64,000 nt of DNA, taken from positions 124,001 through 188,000 of the forward strand of contig CBDCIS010000006.1 of assembly GCA_965217565.1 (NCBI GenBank). Reading direction: 5' to 3'. The position numbers and the translations under genes were made by a program. Under the pieces are notes generated by a model. It saw only the letters and a program-made list of their open reading frames with translations. It did not search any database and was not told the origin of the DNA. This DNA is from CBDCIS01 sp965217565. Its GTDB lineage: Bacteria; Chloroflexota; Dehalococcoidia; Lucifugimonadales; CATOSD01. Shown one piece after another: positions 33,646 through 42,850 of this stretch (the stretch's first letter is position 1; each line of letters opens with the position of its first letter).

Positions 33646-34557
33646 CTAGCTTGCGAACGTCGGCATGTGGCTATAGTGTTCGATCCACCAGCGGGCAATA
33701 TCTATCCTGCGAGCGAACCACACTCTCGGGAATTCCTTTGCGTAGCGGATGAATTCCTCAACAGGATTGGCCCTCGCCGGGCGGCCTGCGTGGCGCATGT
33801 GTAGGCCAACTGACATCATTTGAGGACGAGTTGCCCCTTCCTCATATAGCAGGTCAAACGCCGACTTCAATTGAAGGAAGAAGTCGTTGGGCTCTGAGTA
33901 GCCTGGGGGTCTCCAGAACTTCATGTCATTGGTCTCCATGCTGTAGGGGAGGATGAGTAACCTCGTGCCATTTACCTCCACAAAGTAGGGGAGGTCGTCT
34001 GCGTAGGAGTCAGACTCGTATACAAACCCACCCTCCTCCACTAGTAACTCCCTAATCTGTTCGGATATGCCGCGGGTGCACCAGCCCAAGGGACGTTCGC
34101 CGGTGGTCTCTCTGATGATTTCGACGGCCTTATAGACATGTTCCCGCTGTTCTTCCACGCTGAGGTTGGAGAGGGGCAGCCATCTGTAGCCGTGGCTGCA
34201 GGGTTCGTGGCCTCGAGCCGTAATCTCTCTAGCGGCTTCCGGATTCAATTGCAGCGCAACCGCGCAAGCGTAAAACGTGACCTTTACATCGTATTCTTCA
34301 AAGATCTCCATGAGCCGCCAGAACCCACGGCGACTTCCATAATCAAATATCGACTCGTTCCGCAGGTCTCGGCGCCTCTCCTCCACAAGAAAGCCTTCGC
34401 CAGTTCCCTCGGGTACCTCGTCGCCGTATAGTAAGGAGCGTTCGGAGCCTTCCTCAAAGTTGACCACCAGCGAAATCGCAATCCTAGCGTTACCCGGCCA
34501 AGTTATCTTGGGATAGTCCTTGCCGTAACCTACAAATTCGCGCTTTGTTCTCGACAC
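33646..34557 (-). CDS. PuuE-like allantoinase/cyclic-imide hydrolase 1
   Basis: 303 residues. ARIAISLVVNFEEGSERSLLYGDE closely follows the PuuE pattern (VNYEEGGE), and FDYGSRRGFWRLMEIFEEYDVKVTFYACA and HEPCSHGYRWLPLSN are the other family blocks. PuuE allantoinases and cyclic imide hydrolase belong here, so ring opening of a cyclic ureide or imide is the likely reaction. Convergent with the amidohydrolase gene. It follows its paralogue by 22 bases on the minus strand. Confidence 0.85.
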   Translation of the reverse strand: MSRTKREFVGYGKDYPKITWPGNARIAISLVVNFEEGSERSLLYGDEVPEGTGEGFLVEERRRDLRNESIFDYGSRRGFWRLMEIFEEYDVKVTFYACAVALQLNPEAAREITARGHEPCSHGYRWLPLSNLSVEEQREHVYKAVEIIRETTGERPLGWCTRGISEQIRELLVEEGGFVYESDSYADDLPYFVEVNGTRLLILPYSMETNDMKFWRPPGYSEPNDFFLQLKSAFDLLYEEGATRPQMMSVGLHMRHAGRPARANPVEEFIRYAKEFPRVWFARRIDIARWWIEHYSHMPTFAS

Positions 34558-34579
34558 TGCCTAACCTCGCTGTTGTCGC

Positions 34580-35494
34580 TTACAGATCGCTGTATCGCCC
34601 CAGCCACCATTCAGCGATGTCGATCCGACGCGCGAACCAGACGCCAGGAAATCCACTGGCATAGCGAACAAACTTCTCCACCGTGCCAGCCCTAGTGATC
34701 TTGCCCGCAATCCGCGCTCTCAGAGCGACGGACATCATTTTGGGATGCGTCTCTCCCTCTTCATAGAGACGGTCGAAAGTGCCTTTCATCAGGTTGAAGA
34801 AGTTGTCCGGCCTGGTGTATCCGGAAAGCTGGGAAGCTGCCCAGAACTTATCGTCGCTCACGTCAAGAGTGTAGGGAATGGTCAGAAACCTTCTGTTTTT
34901 CACATTGACGAAGAATGGTAGGTCATCTCCATATGAGTCAGAGTCGTACAGGAAGCCACCCTCTTCCAGCAGCAACTCGCGTGTGTGTACGCTAGGGCCG
35001 CGTGAGTTCCAGCCCAAAGGACGTTCTCCAGTGGTGTTCCGAATGGCCTCGACGGCCATTCTTATCTGCTCTTTCTCTTCTTCACGGCTTAGGTCGTAAC
35101 CATTGAGCCAACGGTATCCGTGGCCACAAGGCTCGTGCCCTCGCTCGGCAATCTCACGGGCTACGGCAGGGTTCCTCTCAAGTGCCTGCCCGCAGCAGTA
35201 GAAAGTTGCCTGCACACGGTGTCTCTCAAGTATGTCCAGAAGCCGCCATACGCCGCGCCGAGAGCCGTATTCAAAGAAAGATTCGGCAACCAGGTTTCGT
35301 CGCGAACCTCCCTCACCGGTTGTGCCCTCAGTCCCCGTTTCGGCCTCGATGTCGCCCTCGAGAGGTGAACGCTCGGCACCCTCCTCGAAGTGGACCACGA
35401 GGGAGACGGCGATGCGTGCTTTCCCTGGCCAAATTATCTTTGGGTAGTTCTTTCCATAGCCGACGAGATCTCTCTCATTGGTTGAGAATCTCAT
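34580..35494 (-). CDS. PuuE-like allantoinase/cyclic-imide hydrolase 2
   Basis: 304 residues and clearly paralogous to the next gene: VGYGKNYPKIIWPGKARIAVSLVVHFEEGAERSPLEGD, FEYGSRRGVWRLLDILERHRVQATFYCC, and HEPCGHGYRWLNGYDLS. An acidic Gly/Glu/Thr insert (EAETGTEGTTGEGGS) follows the EEG motif and is the main difference. It starts the minus-strand pair. Confidence 0.85.
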   Translation of the reverse strand: MRFSTNERDLVGYGKNYPKIIWPGKARIAVSLVVHFEEGAERSPLEGDIEAETGTEGTTGEGGSRRNLVAESFFEYGSRRGVWRLLDILERHRVQATFYCCGQALERNPAVAREIAERGHEPCGHGYRWLNGYDLSREEEKEQIRMAVEAIRNTTGERPLGWNSRGPSVHTRELLLEEGGFLYDSDSYGDDLPFFVNVKNRRFLTIPYTLDVSDDKFWAASQLSGYTRPDNFFNLMKGTFDRLYEEGETHPKMMSVALRARIAGKITRAGTVEKFVRYASGFPGVWFARRIDIAEWWLGRYSDL

Positions 35495-35566
35495 GTGATT
35501 GCCAGTTACTGCCTCTTTATGTGGGTTCTTCCGGGGAGACCATGTAATCGGGCCTGCCGTCGCAAT

Positions 35567-36610
35567 TCAGTCACGCCGGACCGCGCGCGCTTTGCGGTAA
35601 ACCTGGATGCGGTGGCGACAGCTGTCGACAACGTACACATTGCCTTCGCCGTCGCATTTTACGGCGGTAGGTCCCCAGAAATACTTCTCGACGCTTGCCG
35701 ACTGGTACCTCAATACGTCCCCCGGTGACAATTCCGGGTCGACCTCGGGCTTCATGTCGGCGTTCTCCCTAGCCTGAAGCTCTTCGGGATTGGCATCTAA
35801 GTACTCCTGTCCCCAAAGGGACACACCGGCCTCGCCCCTGTATCTGGCGATGGACTGACCAGTCGGGTCAAGAAGTTGTACTCGTTCGTTACCCCAATCC
35901 GCAATCAGCATGTCCCCGTCTGAATCGACAGCGACAGATGTTGGCCTATTGAACTGTCCGTCACCGTGCCCTGAAGTCCCGATCGTGGCCTCGTGTTTGC
36001 CATCTCTGTCGAACTTTTGAATGCGGTCATTGCGCCAATCGGCTACGTAAATGTGCCCAATTGGGTCCACAGTAATTCCCCAGGGCAGATTGAAATCACC
36101 GTCTTCTACGCCTTGTCGGCCCCAGCATTCAAGGACTGCACCATCTTTTGTAAACCTCTGTATTCGATGATTCTTGCTATCGACGACCAGCAAACTGTCG
36201 TCTTTATCGAAGGCCAAGCCTGATGGCCCGTTCAACTCCCCTATCGCTTCCCCTTTGACGCCCCAAGCTCCAAGAAACAGTCCCTTGTGATCGAATATCT
36301 GAATGCGATGTAACGCCTCATCGGAGACGTATACGTTTCCATCGCTGTCTACCGCAATAGAAACCGGCCACATGAACTCGCCGTCCCCTGAGCCGCCAGT
36401 TCCAAACTCGTCGAGATACTCTTCAGAAAGCGTGCACACGGTGACACGCTTCAGTGGCATGCGACCTGCGGTGTCTGAAGTACCACGGTTCAACACATAC
36501 AAACTTCCACCGCGGCCGATTGCCATGTCCACGGGATGGCTGAAACCCCTTCCCCTTCCAACCACCAAGAGGCCGATTGTCTTGCTGTATGTGTAGGGGC
36601 CCTGAATCAT
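35567..36610 (-). CDS. NHL-repeat beta-propeller protein (copy 2)
   Basis: 347 residues with about six NHL blades, such as WPVSIAVDSDGNVYVSDEALHRIQIFDHKGLFLGAWG, and WGITVDPIGHIYVADWRNDRIQKFDRDG. A non-propeller insert (LWGQEYLDANPEELQARENADMKPEVDPELSPGD) interrupts the last blades. No signal peptide. Together with the copy at 25198 it brackets the hydrolase genes, so the propellers may be lyases or scaffolds in the same pathway. Confidence 0.85.
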   Translation of the reverse strand: MIQGPYTYSKTIGLLVVGRGRGFSHPVDMAIGRGGSLYVLNRGTSDTAGRMPLKRVTVCTLSEEYLDEFGTGGSGDGEFMWPVSIAVDSDGNVYVSDEALHRIQIFDHKGLFLGAWGVKGEAIGELNGPSGLAFDKDDSLLVVDSKNHRIQRFTKDGAVLECWGRQGVEDGDFNLPWGITVDPIGHIYVADWRNDRIQKFDRDGKHEATIGTSGHGDGQFNRPTSVAVDSDGDMLIADWGNERVQLLDPTGQSIARYRGEAGVSLWGQEYLDANPEELQARENADMKPEVDPELSPGDVLRYQSASVEKYFWGPTAVKCDGEGNVYVVDSCRHRIQVYRKARAVRRD

Positions 36611-36748
36611 TGTGCCAATTCTCCTGCTCAGTTACGCGGTCAGCGCTGTGCCCGATTCGATCATCGTATGCCAAGCGTATATGGAAGTTCAGGGATTAAA
36701 CCTGAATATGTAACTCCAGAAGCCCCTGAGACCACCGTGAGAGGGCTC

Positions 36749-38185
36749 TTATGCTAACTGGTACTCTCGGGACGACGCGACTAAACGGAGAATGTCCATA
36801 ATTCGCTCTGAAGATGTACTGTCCGCTTCCTCGGAGCCGAACTCGATATCCCCGCCCTCGGCGGCCTGATCAACTATCTCTTGTCTGCAATTATCAGAGA
36901 GAGTAATCATACCCATTAAGTCTAGACAGGCATCGACCGCCTGCTCAGGCGGGACTCTAACACTTTGGCCTTTTATCCTATCGACAATCGCCCTAACGCC
37001 GGGCTTTTGCAAGTCAGAGAACTGCTCCGTCGCGAAGTTTATTCGGTTAGTCAGGTTGGCGGTCGTAATCCATTCCAAGCCCGTGTGCCACCCTTCAACG
37101 CTGGGAGGGTCGAGAAGTTCCTGCCCCATAACTCCCGTTTTCGCCGCCAACTCTTCGTCTCCTGGTTCAGGAAAGTGAAAGCTGCCTGTTAGGCGCGCTG
37201 TACCTACAACTAACTCGGCCGGACTTTTCACCCTGGCAAAGGCTGCGCGCTTAAAGAATTCGGAATTAAACAGCACCCTCAGCGCCGACCGGATGTTAAA
37301 GTCACTGGTGGAGAGGGCATCCATTAATGTTTGAATGGCACGGGGATCTCTGGGAGGACCGGTTGCCCACGTAGGTACCGGAGGCTCGTCAGCAACGAAA
37401 AAGTTGTACAGATGGCGGGCTATGAATCTGGATGTGGCGGGCTGTTTACAGATGATATCAATGACGTCTTCACCGTTAAAGCGTCCTTTCTCTCCTAGAA
37501 AGGTCTTCTCCTCGTGGTCATGGTCCTCATCGATGTACTCGTACTGCCAGTCCAGGCGTCCATAAGGCCAGACCGAGTTCAATTCCACCCTCGTGGAGTG
37601 AAGTTCGGCGTTGCGCATTGTCCAGCCGGTAAAGGCCCTTGAGCACTGCCTGACGTCGTGCTCTGTGTAGTTCCCAACACCCATTGAGAAAAGCTCCAGG
37701 ATCTCCCTTCCGTAGTTCTCGTTCACAGCATTGCCATGGTTGTCCTTGTTGTCGAGCCAATAGATCATTGCAGGGTCTCTGGATACCTTTTCTAGCAGGT
37801 GGCGAAAGCCGCCCAAGCCGAACCGCCGGAATGTATCTATCTGCATGAGTAGGGCCCTAGGCTGATCGGTCTTGCCATAACCGGTAGCAAAAACGCCATG
37901 CCAAAAGAGCGCAATCTTCTCCTCAAGAGGGCGCTTTGTGTTGACCATCCGATAGAGCCAGTGGAATTGGCAGCTCTCCAATGCGTGCTGGCTGTTTTCA
38001 CCAACGTGGTAACGCCGCCACAGGTCCTCGTTCTCAATACTCTCCGGAGAATCTTCCGGATTCAGGAGTTCCTCCAGCATCTCCTCATACCCTTTTGCCG
38101 CATAGGCGTCTAACTCGTCGCGGGTCGCACCGAATCCGGCGCGGCGCATGAGATGCGCCATCAGAAAAATGTCACTCTGAGGCAT
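36749..38185 (-). CDS. DUF1800-family protein
   Basis: 478 residues. MAHLMRRAGFGATRDELDAYAAKGYEEMLEELL is the DUF1800 N-terminal signature, followed by IALFWHGVFATGYGK, LREILELFSMGVGNYTEHDV-type text and WTTANLTNRINFA near the end. DUF1800 proteins are usually encoded next to a DUF1501 protein; no such neighbour is seen. No signal peptide visible. I chose ATG 38185 because GAGAGGAG lies seven bases upstream; the frame opens 45 bases earlier. Confidence 0.88.
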   Translation of the reverse strand: MPQSDIFLMAHLMRRAGFGATRDELDAYAAKGYEEMLEELLNPEDSPESIENEDLWRRYHVGENSQHALESCQFHWLYRMVNTKRPLEEKIALFWHGVFATGYGKTDQPRALLMQIDTFRRFGLGGFRHLLEKVSRDPAMIYWLDNKDNHGNAVNENYGREILELFSMGVGNYTEHDVRQCSRAFTGWTMRNAELHSTRVELNSVWPYGRLDWQYEYIDEDHDHEEKTFLGEKGRFNGEDVIDIICKQPATSRFIARHLYNFFVADEPPVPTWATGPPRDPRAIQTLMDALSTSDFNIRSALRVLFNSEFFKRAAFARVKSPAELVVGTARLTGSFHFPEPGDEELAAKTGVMGQELLDPPSVEGWHTGLEWITTANLTNRINFATEQFSDLQKPGVRAIVDRIKGQSVRVPPEQAVDACLDLMGMITLSDNCRQEIVDQAAEGGDIEFGSEEADSTSSERIMDILRLVASSREYQLA

Positions 38186-38260
38186 TGACCGACTCCTCTC
38201 GTCAACGACAGTAACCAACTCCTGAAACACGAAGTCTCTATCGCAGTTGTGATAATACGA

Positions 38261-38289
38261 TTATCGCAAGCGCTCAAGTTAGTGTCAAG
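38261..38289 (-). promoter_or_regulatory. Promoter of the DUF1800 gene
   Basis: Read on the minus strand: TTGACA (38289-38284), 17 bases, GATAAT (38266-38261), 75 bases ahead of the start. Confidence 0.65.
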
Positions 38290-38305
38290 GCACGAAAACT
38301 GTGTG

Positions 38306-39718
38306 TCAGCAGACGGGTTCTCGCGTTACCCTTGAGTCTAGTTTACGGGCCACAAACTGCCCTTGGCTTGGCTTTCCCAACAGCTTTCTGTCCTCCACCA
38401 TCACTTTACCACGAAGGATAGTGGTAACGGGCCAGCCGCGAATGTCCCAACCCTCCCAAATGCTGTAGTCCTCGAGGTGAAGGTCATCCAAGGAAAGCGA
38501 TTCCTCAATCGAGGGGTCAATGATGGTAATGTCGGCGTCACTGCCCGGCAAAATGGCGCCCTTTCTAGGATACAGCCCAAAGATCTTGGCGGCGTTGGCA
38601 GACGTTATGTCCACGAACCGCTGCAAAGACATGCCGCGCTTGACCACCCCTTCGGTATAGGCTATCCCCACTCGTGTTTCGATTCCGTTGTGGCCCCCGG
38701 TAACGTCTGCGACGGTCTTGAATCTCGTTTTATATTCATAGGTGGTGGAGACAAGGTCGGTCGCAATAGTGGAGAGCCGACCTTCCATAAGGCCGGCCCA
38801 AAGCTCAACGGCGTCATCGGCCGACTTTAGGGATGGGTAGGTGTGATACTTCATGCCGTTGTCGTCGCTGTAGTTACTAGCATTGAAGCAGGCGTAGTTG
38901 TGCAGCGTTTCACCATAGACCGGTAATCCTCGGCTTCGCGCCCAGCCTATGGTTTGGACCCCTTCCTTCGCACTCACGTGAACCAAATAGACTGGGCAAC
39001 TCTCCTTCTCTGCGAGCCTGATGACTCTGTGGAACGAGACGTCCTCTGAGAGATTTGTGTGAATGAGATGCATGTTCCACCAGCCCCAAAGCCCCCGCTC
39101 CTTGGCCAGCGAATAGTTGTAGTGCACCATATCGTCGTCTTCAGAGTGTACCATCAACATAGCATCGTTGGCGGCTATCTGCGTCATGATGGCTCCGAGT
39201 CTGCCGAAATCGGTCTTGTTGTCGAACTGCTGGTACTCCGGCGGCCTGACGCTGGTGGTGAACACCTTGAAACTGGCGTATCCTGCCTCCACCAACTCTG
39301 GAATCTGGTTGATAACGTCCATCCCAGCCCCGTTGGTGAAGATAGGATGGTACGAGTAGTCCGTATAGGCACTGCCCTGCCAGCGTTCGGCTGCTTCCCC
39401 AAGCGCGTGGTGCAGATCGTGGCCGGGTATTTGGTTGGCGAAATCTAACACGGTTGTCGTGCCACCGTAGATAGCGGCACGCGACACCGCCTCTGCTCCC
39501 GAACGTTGGGGCTGGCGAGGACCTCCAACGTGTGCGTGAGGCTCAATACCGCCCGGTACCACTACTTTTCCGAACGCATTGATTACCCTTGCCCCCCCAG
39601 AGCCAACCGCGCCATGCTCTGCGACGGCCACAATCTTCTCACCTTGCACCGCTACATCCCAGTTGCCGACACCTAACGGTGTGACCACTTGCCCTCCCTT
39701 GATTAGCAGATCGACCAT
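38306..39718 (-). CDS. Dihydropyrimidinase/hydantoinase-type hydrolase
   Basis: 470 residues. PHAHVGG (HxH), the Lys in GYASFKVFTTS (carbamylation site), MLMVHSEDDD and CPVYLVHVSAKEG (His ligands) and TIATDLVSTTYEYK (Asp) give the binuclear metal site of the family. MVDLLIKGGQVVTPLG and VTTILRGKVMVEDRKLLG form the beta-sandwich ends. The canonical DHP substrate loop motif differs (TDLVSTTY instead of TDHCPF), so the substrate may not be hydantoin itself. ATG at 39718 with GGAGG six bases upstream. Probably opens a cyclic amide ring. Confidence 0.87.
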   Translation of the reverse strand: MVDLLIKGGQVVTPLGVGNWDVAVQGEKIVAVAEHGAVGSGGARVINAFGKVVVPGGIEPHAHVGGPRQPQRSGAEAVSRAAIYGGTTTVLDFANQIPGHDLHHALGEAAERWQGSAYTDYSYHPIFTNGAGMDVINQIPELVEAGYASFKVFTTSVRPPEYQQFDNKTDFGRLGAIMTQIAANDAMLMVHSEDDDMVHYNYSLAKERGLWGWWNMHLIHTNLSEDVSFHRVIRLAEKESCPVYLVHVSAKEGVQTIGWARSRGLPVYGETLHNYACFNASNYSDDNGMKYHTYPSLKSADDAVELWAGLMEGRLSTIATDLVSTTYEYKTRFKTVADVTGGHNGIETRVGIAYTEGVVKRGMSLQRFVDITSANAAKIFGLYPRKGAILPGSDADITIIDPSIEESLSLDDLHLEDYSIWEGWDIRGWPVTTILRGKVMVEDRKLLGKPSQGQFVARKLDSRVTREPVC

Positions 39719-39789
39719 AGCCGTCCTCCATCCAGTTCCTCGAGTTGCCTGCCTCGTTTGGAGCGAAGTCAAATCGTAAAAGATCCTAA

Positions 39790-40638
39790 GAGGGTGTGTG
39801 AGAAGTTCAAATTAGGTTGGTGCTAAGCGTCGGAGCATGAGATGAATCATAGCTATATGGGTCCACGCCTCGGTTGTATCGGACAGAGCTTCGTAGTCCT
39901 TGCTCATCCGACGGCACCTGCTGAGCCACGCGAATGTTCGTTCGACCACCCATCTTCGCGGCAGCACTTGAAAACGGTGGCTGTCCCTGGGGCGCTTGAC
40001 AATCTCGAGTGCCCAGCCTGTCAGGGCCCAGACCCACTCGACCAGCTTTCCAGCATAGCCAGCATCGGCCCAGACCAACCTCATGCGGGGAAACCTCCCT
40101 ATCAATTTATCGATGACCAGCTTCGCCCCATCCCTATCCTGGATATTGGCAGGATGCACCACCACCGCCAGCAGCAACCCCATGGTATCTACAATGATAT
40201 GTCGCTTTCGACCGTTGACCTTCTTGCCAGCGTCATAGCCACGAGGCCCCCTTTTTCCGTAGTCTTGACCGACTGGCTGTCTATGATAGCAGCGCTAGGT
40301 GTCGGGTTCCTCCCCTCGGCCTGCCGGACCTTGACTCGGAGAGCGTCATTGGCTCGTTCCCATGTACCATCCTCTCTCCACTCCCGAAAATACCACCATA
40401 CAGTACCCCAAGGCGGGAGGTCATGCGGCATGGCTCGCCACGTGCAACCGTTGCGCAGAACGTATAGAATGCCGTTGACGACTTCCCGCAGGTCTACAGT
40501 ACGTGGCCTTCCCCCAGTTTTGGCTGCCGGGAGTAGCGGAGCGAGCATCTTCCACTGTTCATCAGTCAGGTCACTGGGGTATGCTTTGCGTTTCATGCCT
40601 CCATTCTAATACATATCCAAGACTTCTCACACACCCTC
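39790..40638 (-). mobile_element. IS5-type (IS427 group) insertion sequence, copy 1
   Basis: 849 bases with terminal repeats GAGGGTGTGTGAGAAGT and its complement. Flanking trinucleotides are TAA and TGA, not an exact TNA duplication, so the target may have changed or recombined. It lies between the hydantoinase-type gene and the oligopeptide permease genes. Almost identical to the copy at 45454. Confidence 0.9.
39812..40596 (-). CDS. IS5-family transposase, made by ribosomal frameshifting
   Basis: Two overlapping frames. The first (40596-40189) begins MKRKAYPSDLTDEQW and carries AAIIDSQSVKTTEKGG with the first catalytic Asp. The second (to 39812) carries VWADAGYAGKLVEW and RRWVVERTFAWLSRCRRM with the second Asp and Glu. 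They join at A5G5 (complement at 40247-40256), the slippery site used by this IS group. The joined product, about 260 residues, looks complete. Confidence 0.85.
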
Positions 40639-40701
40639 TGAGAGGCTTGGAGATCCTCTCGGCGCACATCGGCGGACCATCCGCCTAGGCAAAAGCGAGG
40701 T

Positions 40702-41622
40702 TCATATTCTCAACCTAGGATCCAGAACATCCCTAAGGGCATCGCCCAAGAGGTTGAACCCGAACACCACCAGCGCGATGGCAAGTCCGGGGAAGAGCGC
40801 CAGCCAGGGACTGAGTTCGATATACTGTTCGACCGCCGCACTAGACATTCCTCCCCAAGTGGGAACATCGGGGGGAACACCCACTCCGAGGAAGCTCAAG
40901 CTGGCCTCAGTGATTATCGCAAGTCCTAAGCTTATCGTTCCCACAATGATGTAAGTAGCAAGCACATTGGGGAAAATGTGGCGGTACATGATCCTCCACG
41001 CGCTGCAGCCGATTGCCTTGGACGCTTCCACGAATTCCGCCTCCTTTATGGAGAGCACCTGTGAGCGGACGATTCTGGAAGAGCGGGGTATGAAGATAAT
41101 CACAAGGGCTAGAATGACATTGTTGACCGACGTCCCCATAACTGAGATTATCGCCATGCCAAGAATGATAGGCGGAAACGGTATAATAGCGTCCACAATG
41201 CGCTGGACCACCAGGTCGAACTTCCCTCCAAGGTAACCGCTGACGATTCCCAGGAACGTGCCCAGCGTAATGCCAATTCCGACGCTGACGATTCCCACAT
41301 AGAGGGAGATGCGAGAGCCCACTATTATACGGCTCAATATGTCACGTCCAAGCTCGTCTCCCCCCAGTATCAGGGTGCCCGTCCGGTCTCCCTCCAAAGC
41401 CACCTTTACTCCTGGGGGAGCTAACCACGCATCGCTGTGGATCTCGAACGGGTCGAAGGGCCGGATAAACGGCGCTAGTATGGCCACCAATAACAGAAAG
41501 GCAATAATTACGCCTCCTACTGTTCCCAGTGGCTTCCGCCTGGCGAAGTTTGCCAGGGTTTTCCAGGTGGGGGGCTTGGGCCTCAGGCCCTGCGCTTGCT
41601 CCGTCTGGCTTAGCGACGACAA
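40702..41622 (-). CDS. Dipeptide/oligopeptide ABC transporter permease, DppC/OppC type
   Basis: 306 residues. N-terminal helix (VGGVIIAFLLLVAILAPFI), a periplasmic loop with DELGRDILSRIIVGSRISLYVG, five further membrane helices and the EAA loop EFVEASKAIGCSAWRIMYRHIFPN. It ends AALVVFGFNLLGDALRDVLDPRLR-like, typical of the family. It is 22 bases behind the DppB gene. No ATPase gene (DppD/DppF) follows: an IS5 element comes next. Confidence 0.92.
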   Translation of the reverse strand: MSSLSQTEQAQGLRPKPPTWKTLANFARRKPLGTVGGVIIAFLLLVAILAPFIRPFDPFEIHSDAWLAPPGVKVALEGDRTGTLILGGDELGRDILSRIIVGSRISLYVGIVSVGIGITLGTFLGIVSGYLGGKFDLVVQRIVDAIIPFPPIILGMAIISVMGTSVNNVILALVIIFIPRSSRIVRSQVLSIKEAEFVEASKAIGCSAWRIMYRHIFPNVLATYIIVGTISLGLAIITEASLSFLGVGVPPDVPTWGGMSSAAVEQYIELSPWLALFPGLAIALVVFGFNLLGDALRDVLDPRLRI

Positions 41623-41643
41623 AATAGTTCCTCTCCGACTGAC

Positions 41644-42600
41644 TTACGCATACCGTACTCTGGGGTCGAGCCATGAGTAAAGGAGGTCCACAAGCATGTT
41701 GATCGACAAGACCATAACCGCCATAAGAATGAAGATCGCCTGTATGACCGGCAAGTCTCGACGCTGAATGCTGTCGAGAAGCAGGCTACCCAGTCCTGGC
41801 ACAAGAAACACAAGCTCGGTGATCACGGTTGCCCCGAACAGATTCGCGAAGTTCAGCCCGGAAATGGTGACTACCGGCAACAGCGCGTTCCTCAGGGCGT
41901 GGCGGTACGAAATGCTGCCCTCCGTTAAGCCCTTGGAGCGGGCCGTCCTGATGTAGTCCTGGCGCAGCACCTCGAGCATCGATGAGCGGGTTATGCGAGC
42001 TACAAAGGCCATGTCATAGACACCGAGAGCGATCGCCGGCAGAATGAGTTGTTGCAAGTTCGTAAAGGGGTCAGTCCACAGCGCGGCGTGTCCAAGCGGG
42101 GGCGACCAGTGGAAGAATCGCGCAAGCCCGTAGATCATCAGAATTGCCATAAGAAAGTAAGGGATAGATATCCCGGATATGGTGAGTATTCTGGCGCCGT
42201 AGTCTATGAGGGATTCCTGCTTCAACGCTGATACCACGCCAAGCGGTACAGCCAGCACGATGGAGATGGCGAATCCCATAACCGCCAGTTGGAGCGAAAT
42301 TGGAAGACGTGTCTTCAGGTCATCGACGACCGGGTTCCTGTAGTATGTGGAGGTGCCCAGGTCACCACGAACAAGGTCCCACAGCCAGTTGACATACTGA
42401 ACGAGTATCGGCCGGTCAGTCCCCAGCTCCTTCCGCAGTTCCGCGAGTTCGACGGGATCTACCCTTATTCCCTCGTCCCCTTGGAGAATCAGCAGTGCGG
42501 CGTCTCCGGGAACTATGCGCATGATCAAGAAAATGAAGACGGAAACGAGAAAGAGTGTGGGAAGGAAGAAAAAGACGCGCTTAACAATGTAAGTTCGCAC
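41644..42600 (-). CDS. Dipeptide/oligopeptide ABC transporter permease, DppB/OppB type
   Basis: 318 residues. YIVKRVFFFLPTLFLVSVFIF is the first helix, MRIVPGDAALL and LGTDRPILVQYVNWLWDLVRGDLG are the DppB signatures, and the EAA loop reads DYIRTARSKGLTEGSISYRHALRNALLP. It lies between the binding-protein gene and DppC. The substrate is set by the binding protein and is unknown; peptides, nickel or cyclic amide-type solutes are all possible. Confidence 0.92.
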   Translation of the reverse strand: MRTYIVKRVFFFLPTLFLVSVFIFLIMRIVPGDAALLILQGDEGIRVDPVELAELRKELGTDRPILVQYVNWLWDLVRGDLGTSTYYRNPVVDDLKTRLPISLQLAVMGFAISIVLAVPLGVVSALKQESLIDYGARILTISGISIPYFLMAILMIYGLARFFHWSPPLGHAALWTDPFTNLQQLILPAIALGVYDMAFVARITRSSMLEVLRQDYIRTARSKGLTEGSISYRHALRNALLPVVTISGLNFANLFGATVITELVFLVPGLGSLLLDSIQRRDLPVIQAIFILMAVMVLSINMLVDLLYSWLDPRVRYA

Positions 42601-42850
42601 CAGCTCACCTATCCCTGCCCCGGTCTCTGGAGGCTCCTATCAACAACGGCAACGAAAGATAGCAGCCTGCCTGCCCAGGGCTGGAGTTTCGGCCAGCAGT
42701 CCAAGCCGGCAGGTTGCATAGGGAACGGCCGCGCGACCAAATGGGTAACCGGCCAGCAAACAGGGCATGGGAGCAAGCGAACCTGCGCTCCCATGCCCAC
42801 TGGCCTGCAACGTTAGAGTCGAGTAACTTTTCTCCAGTCTGCCAAGCCGC

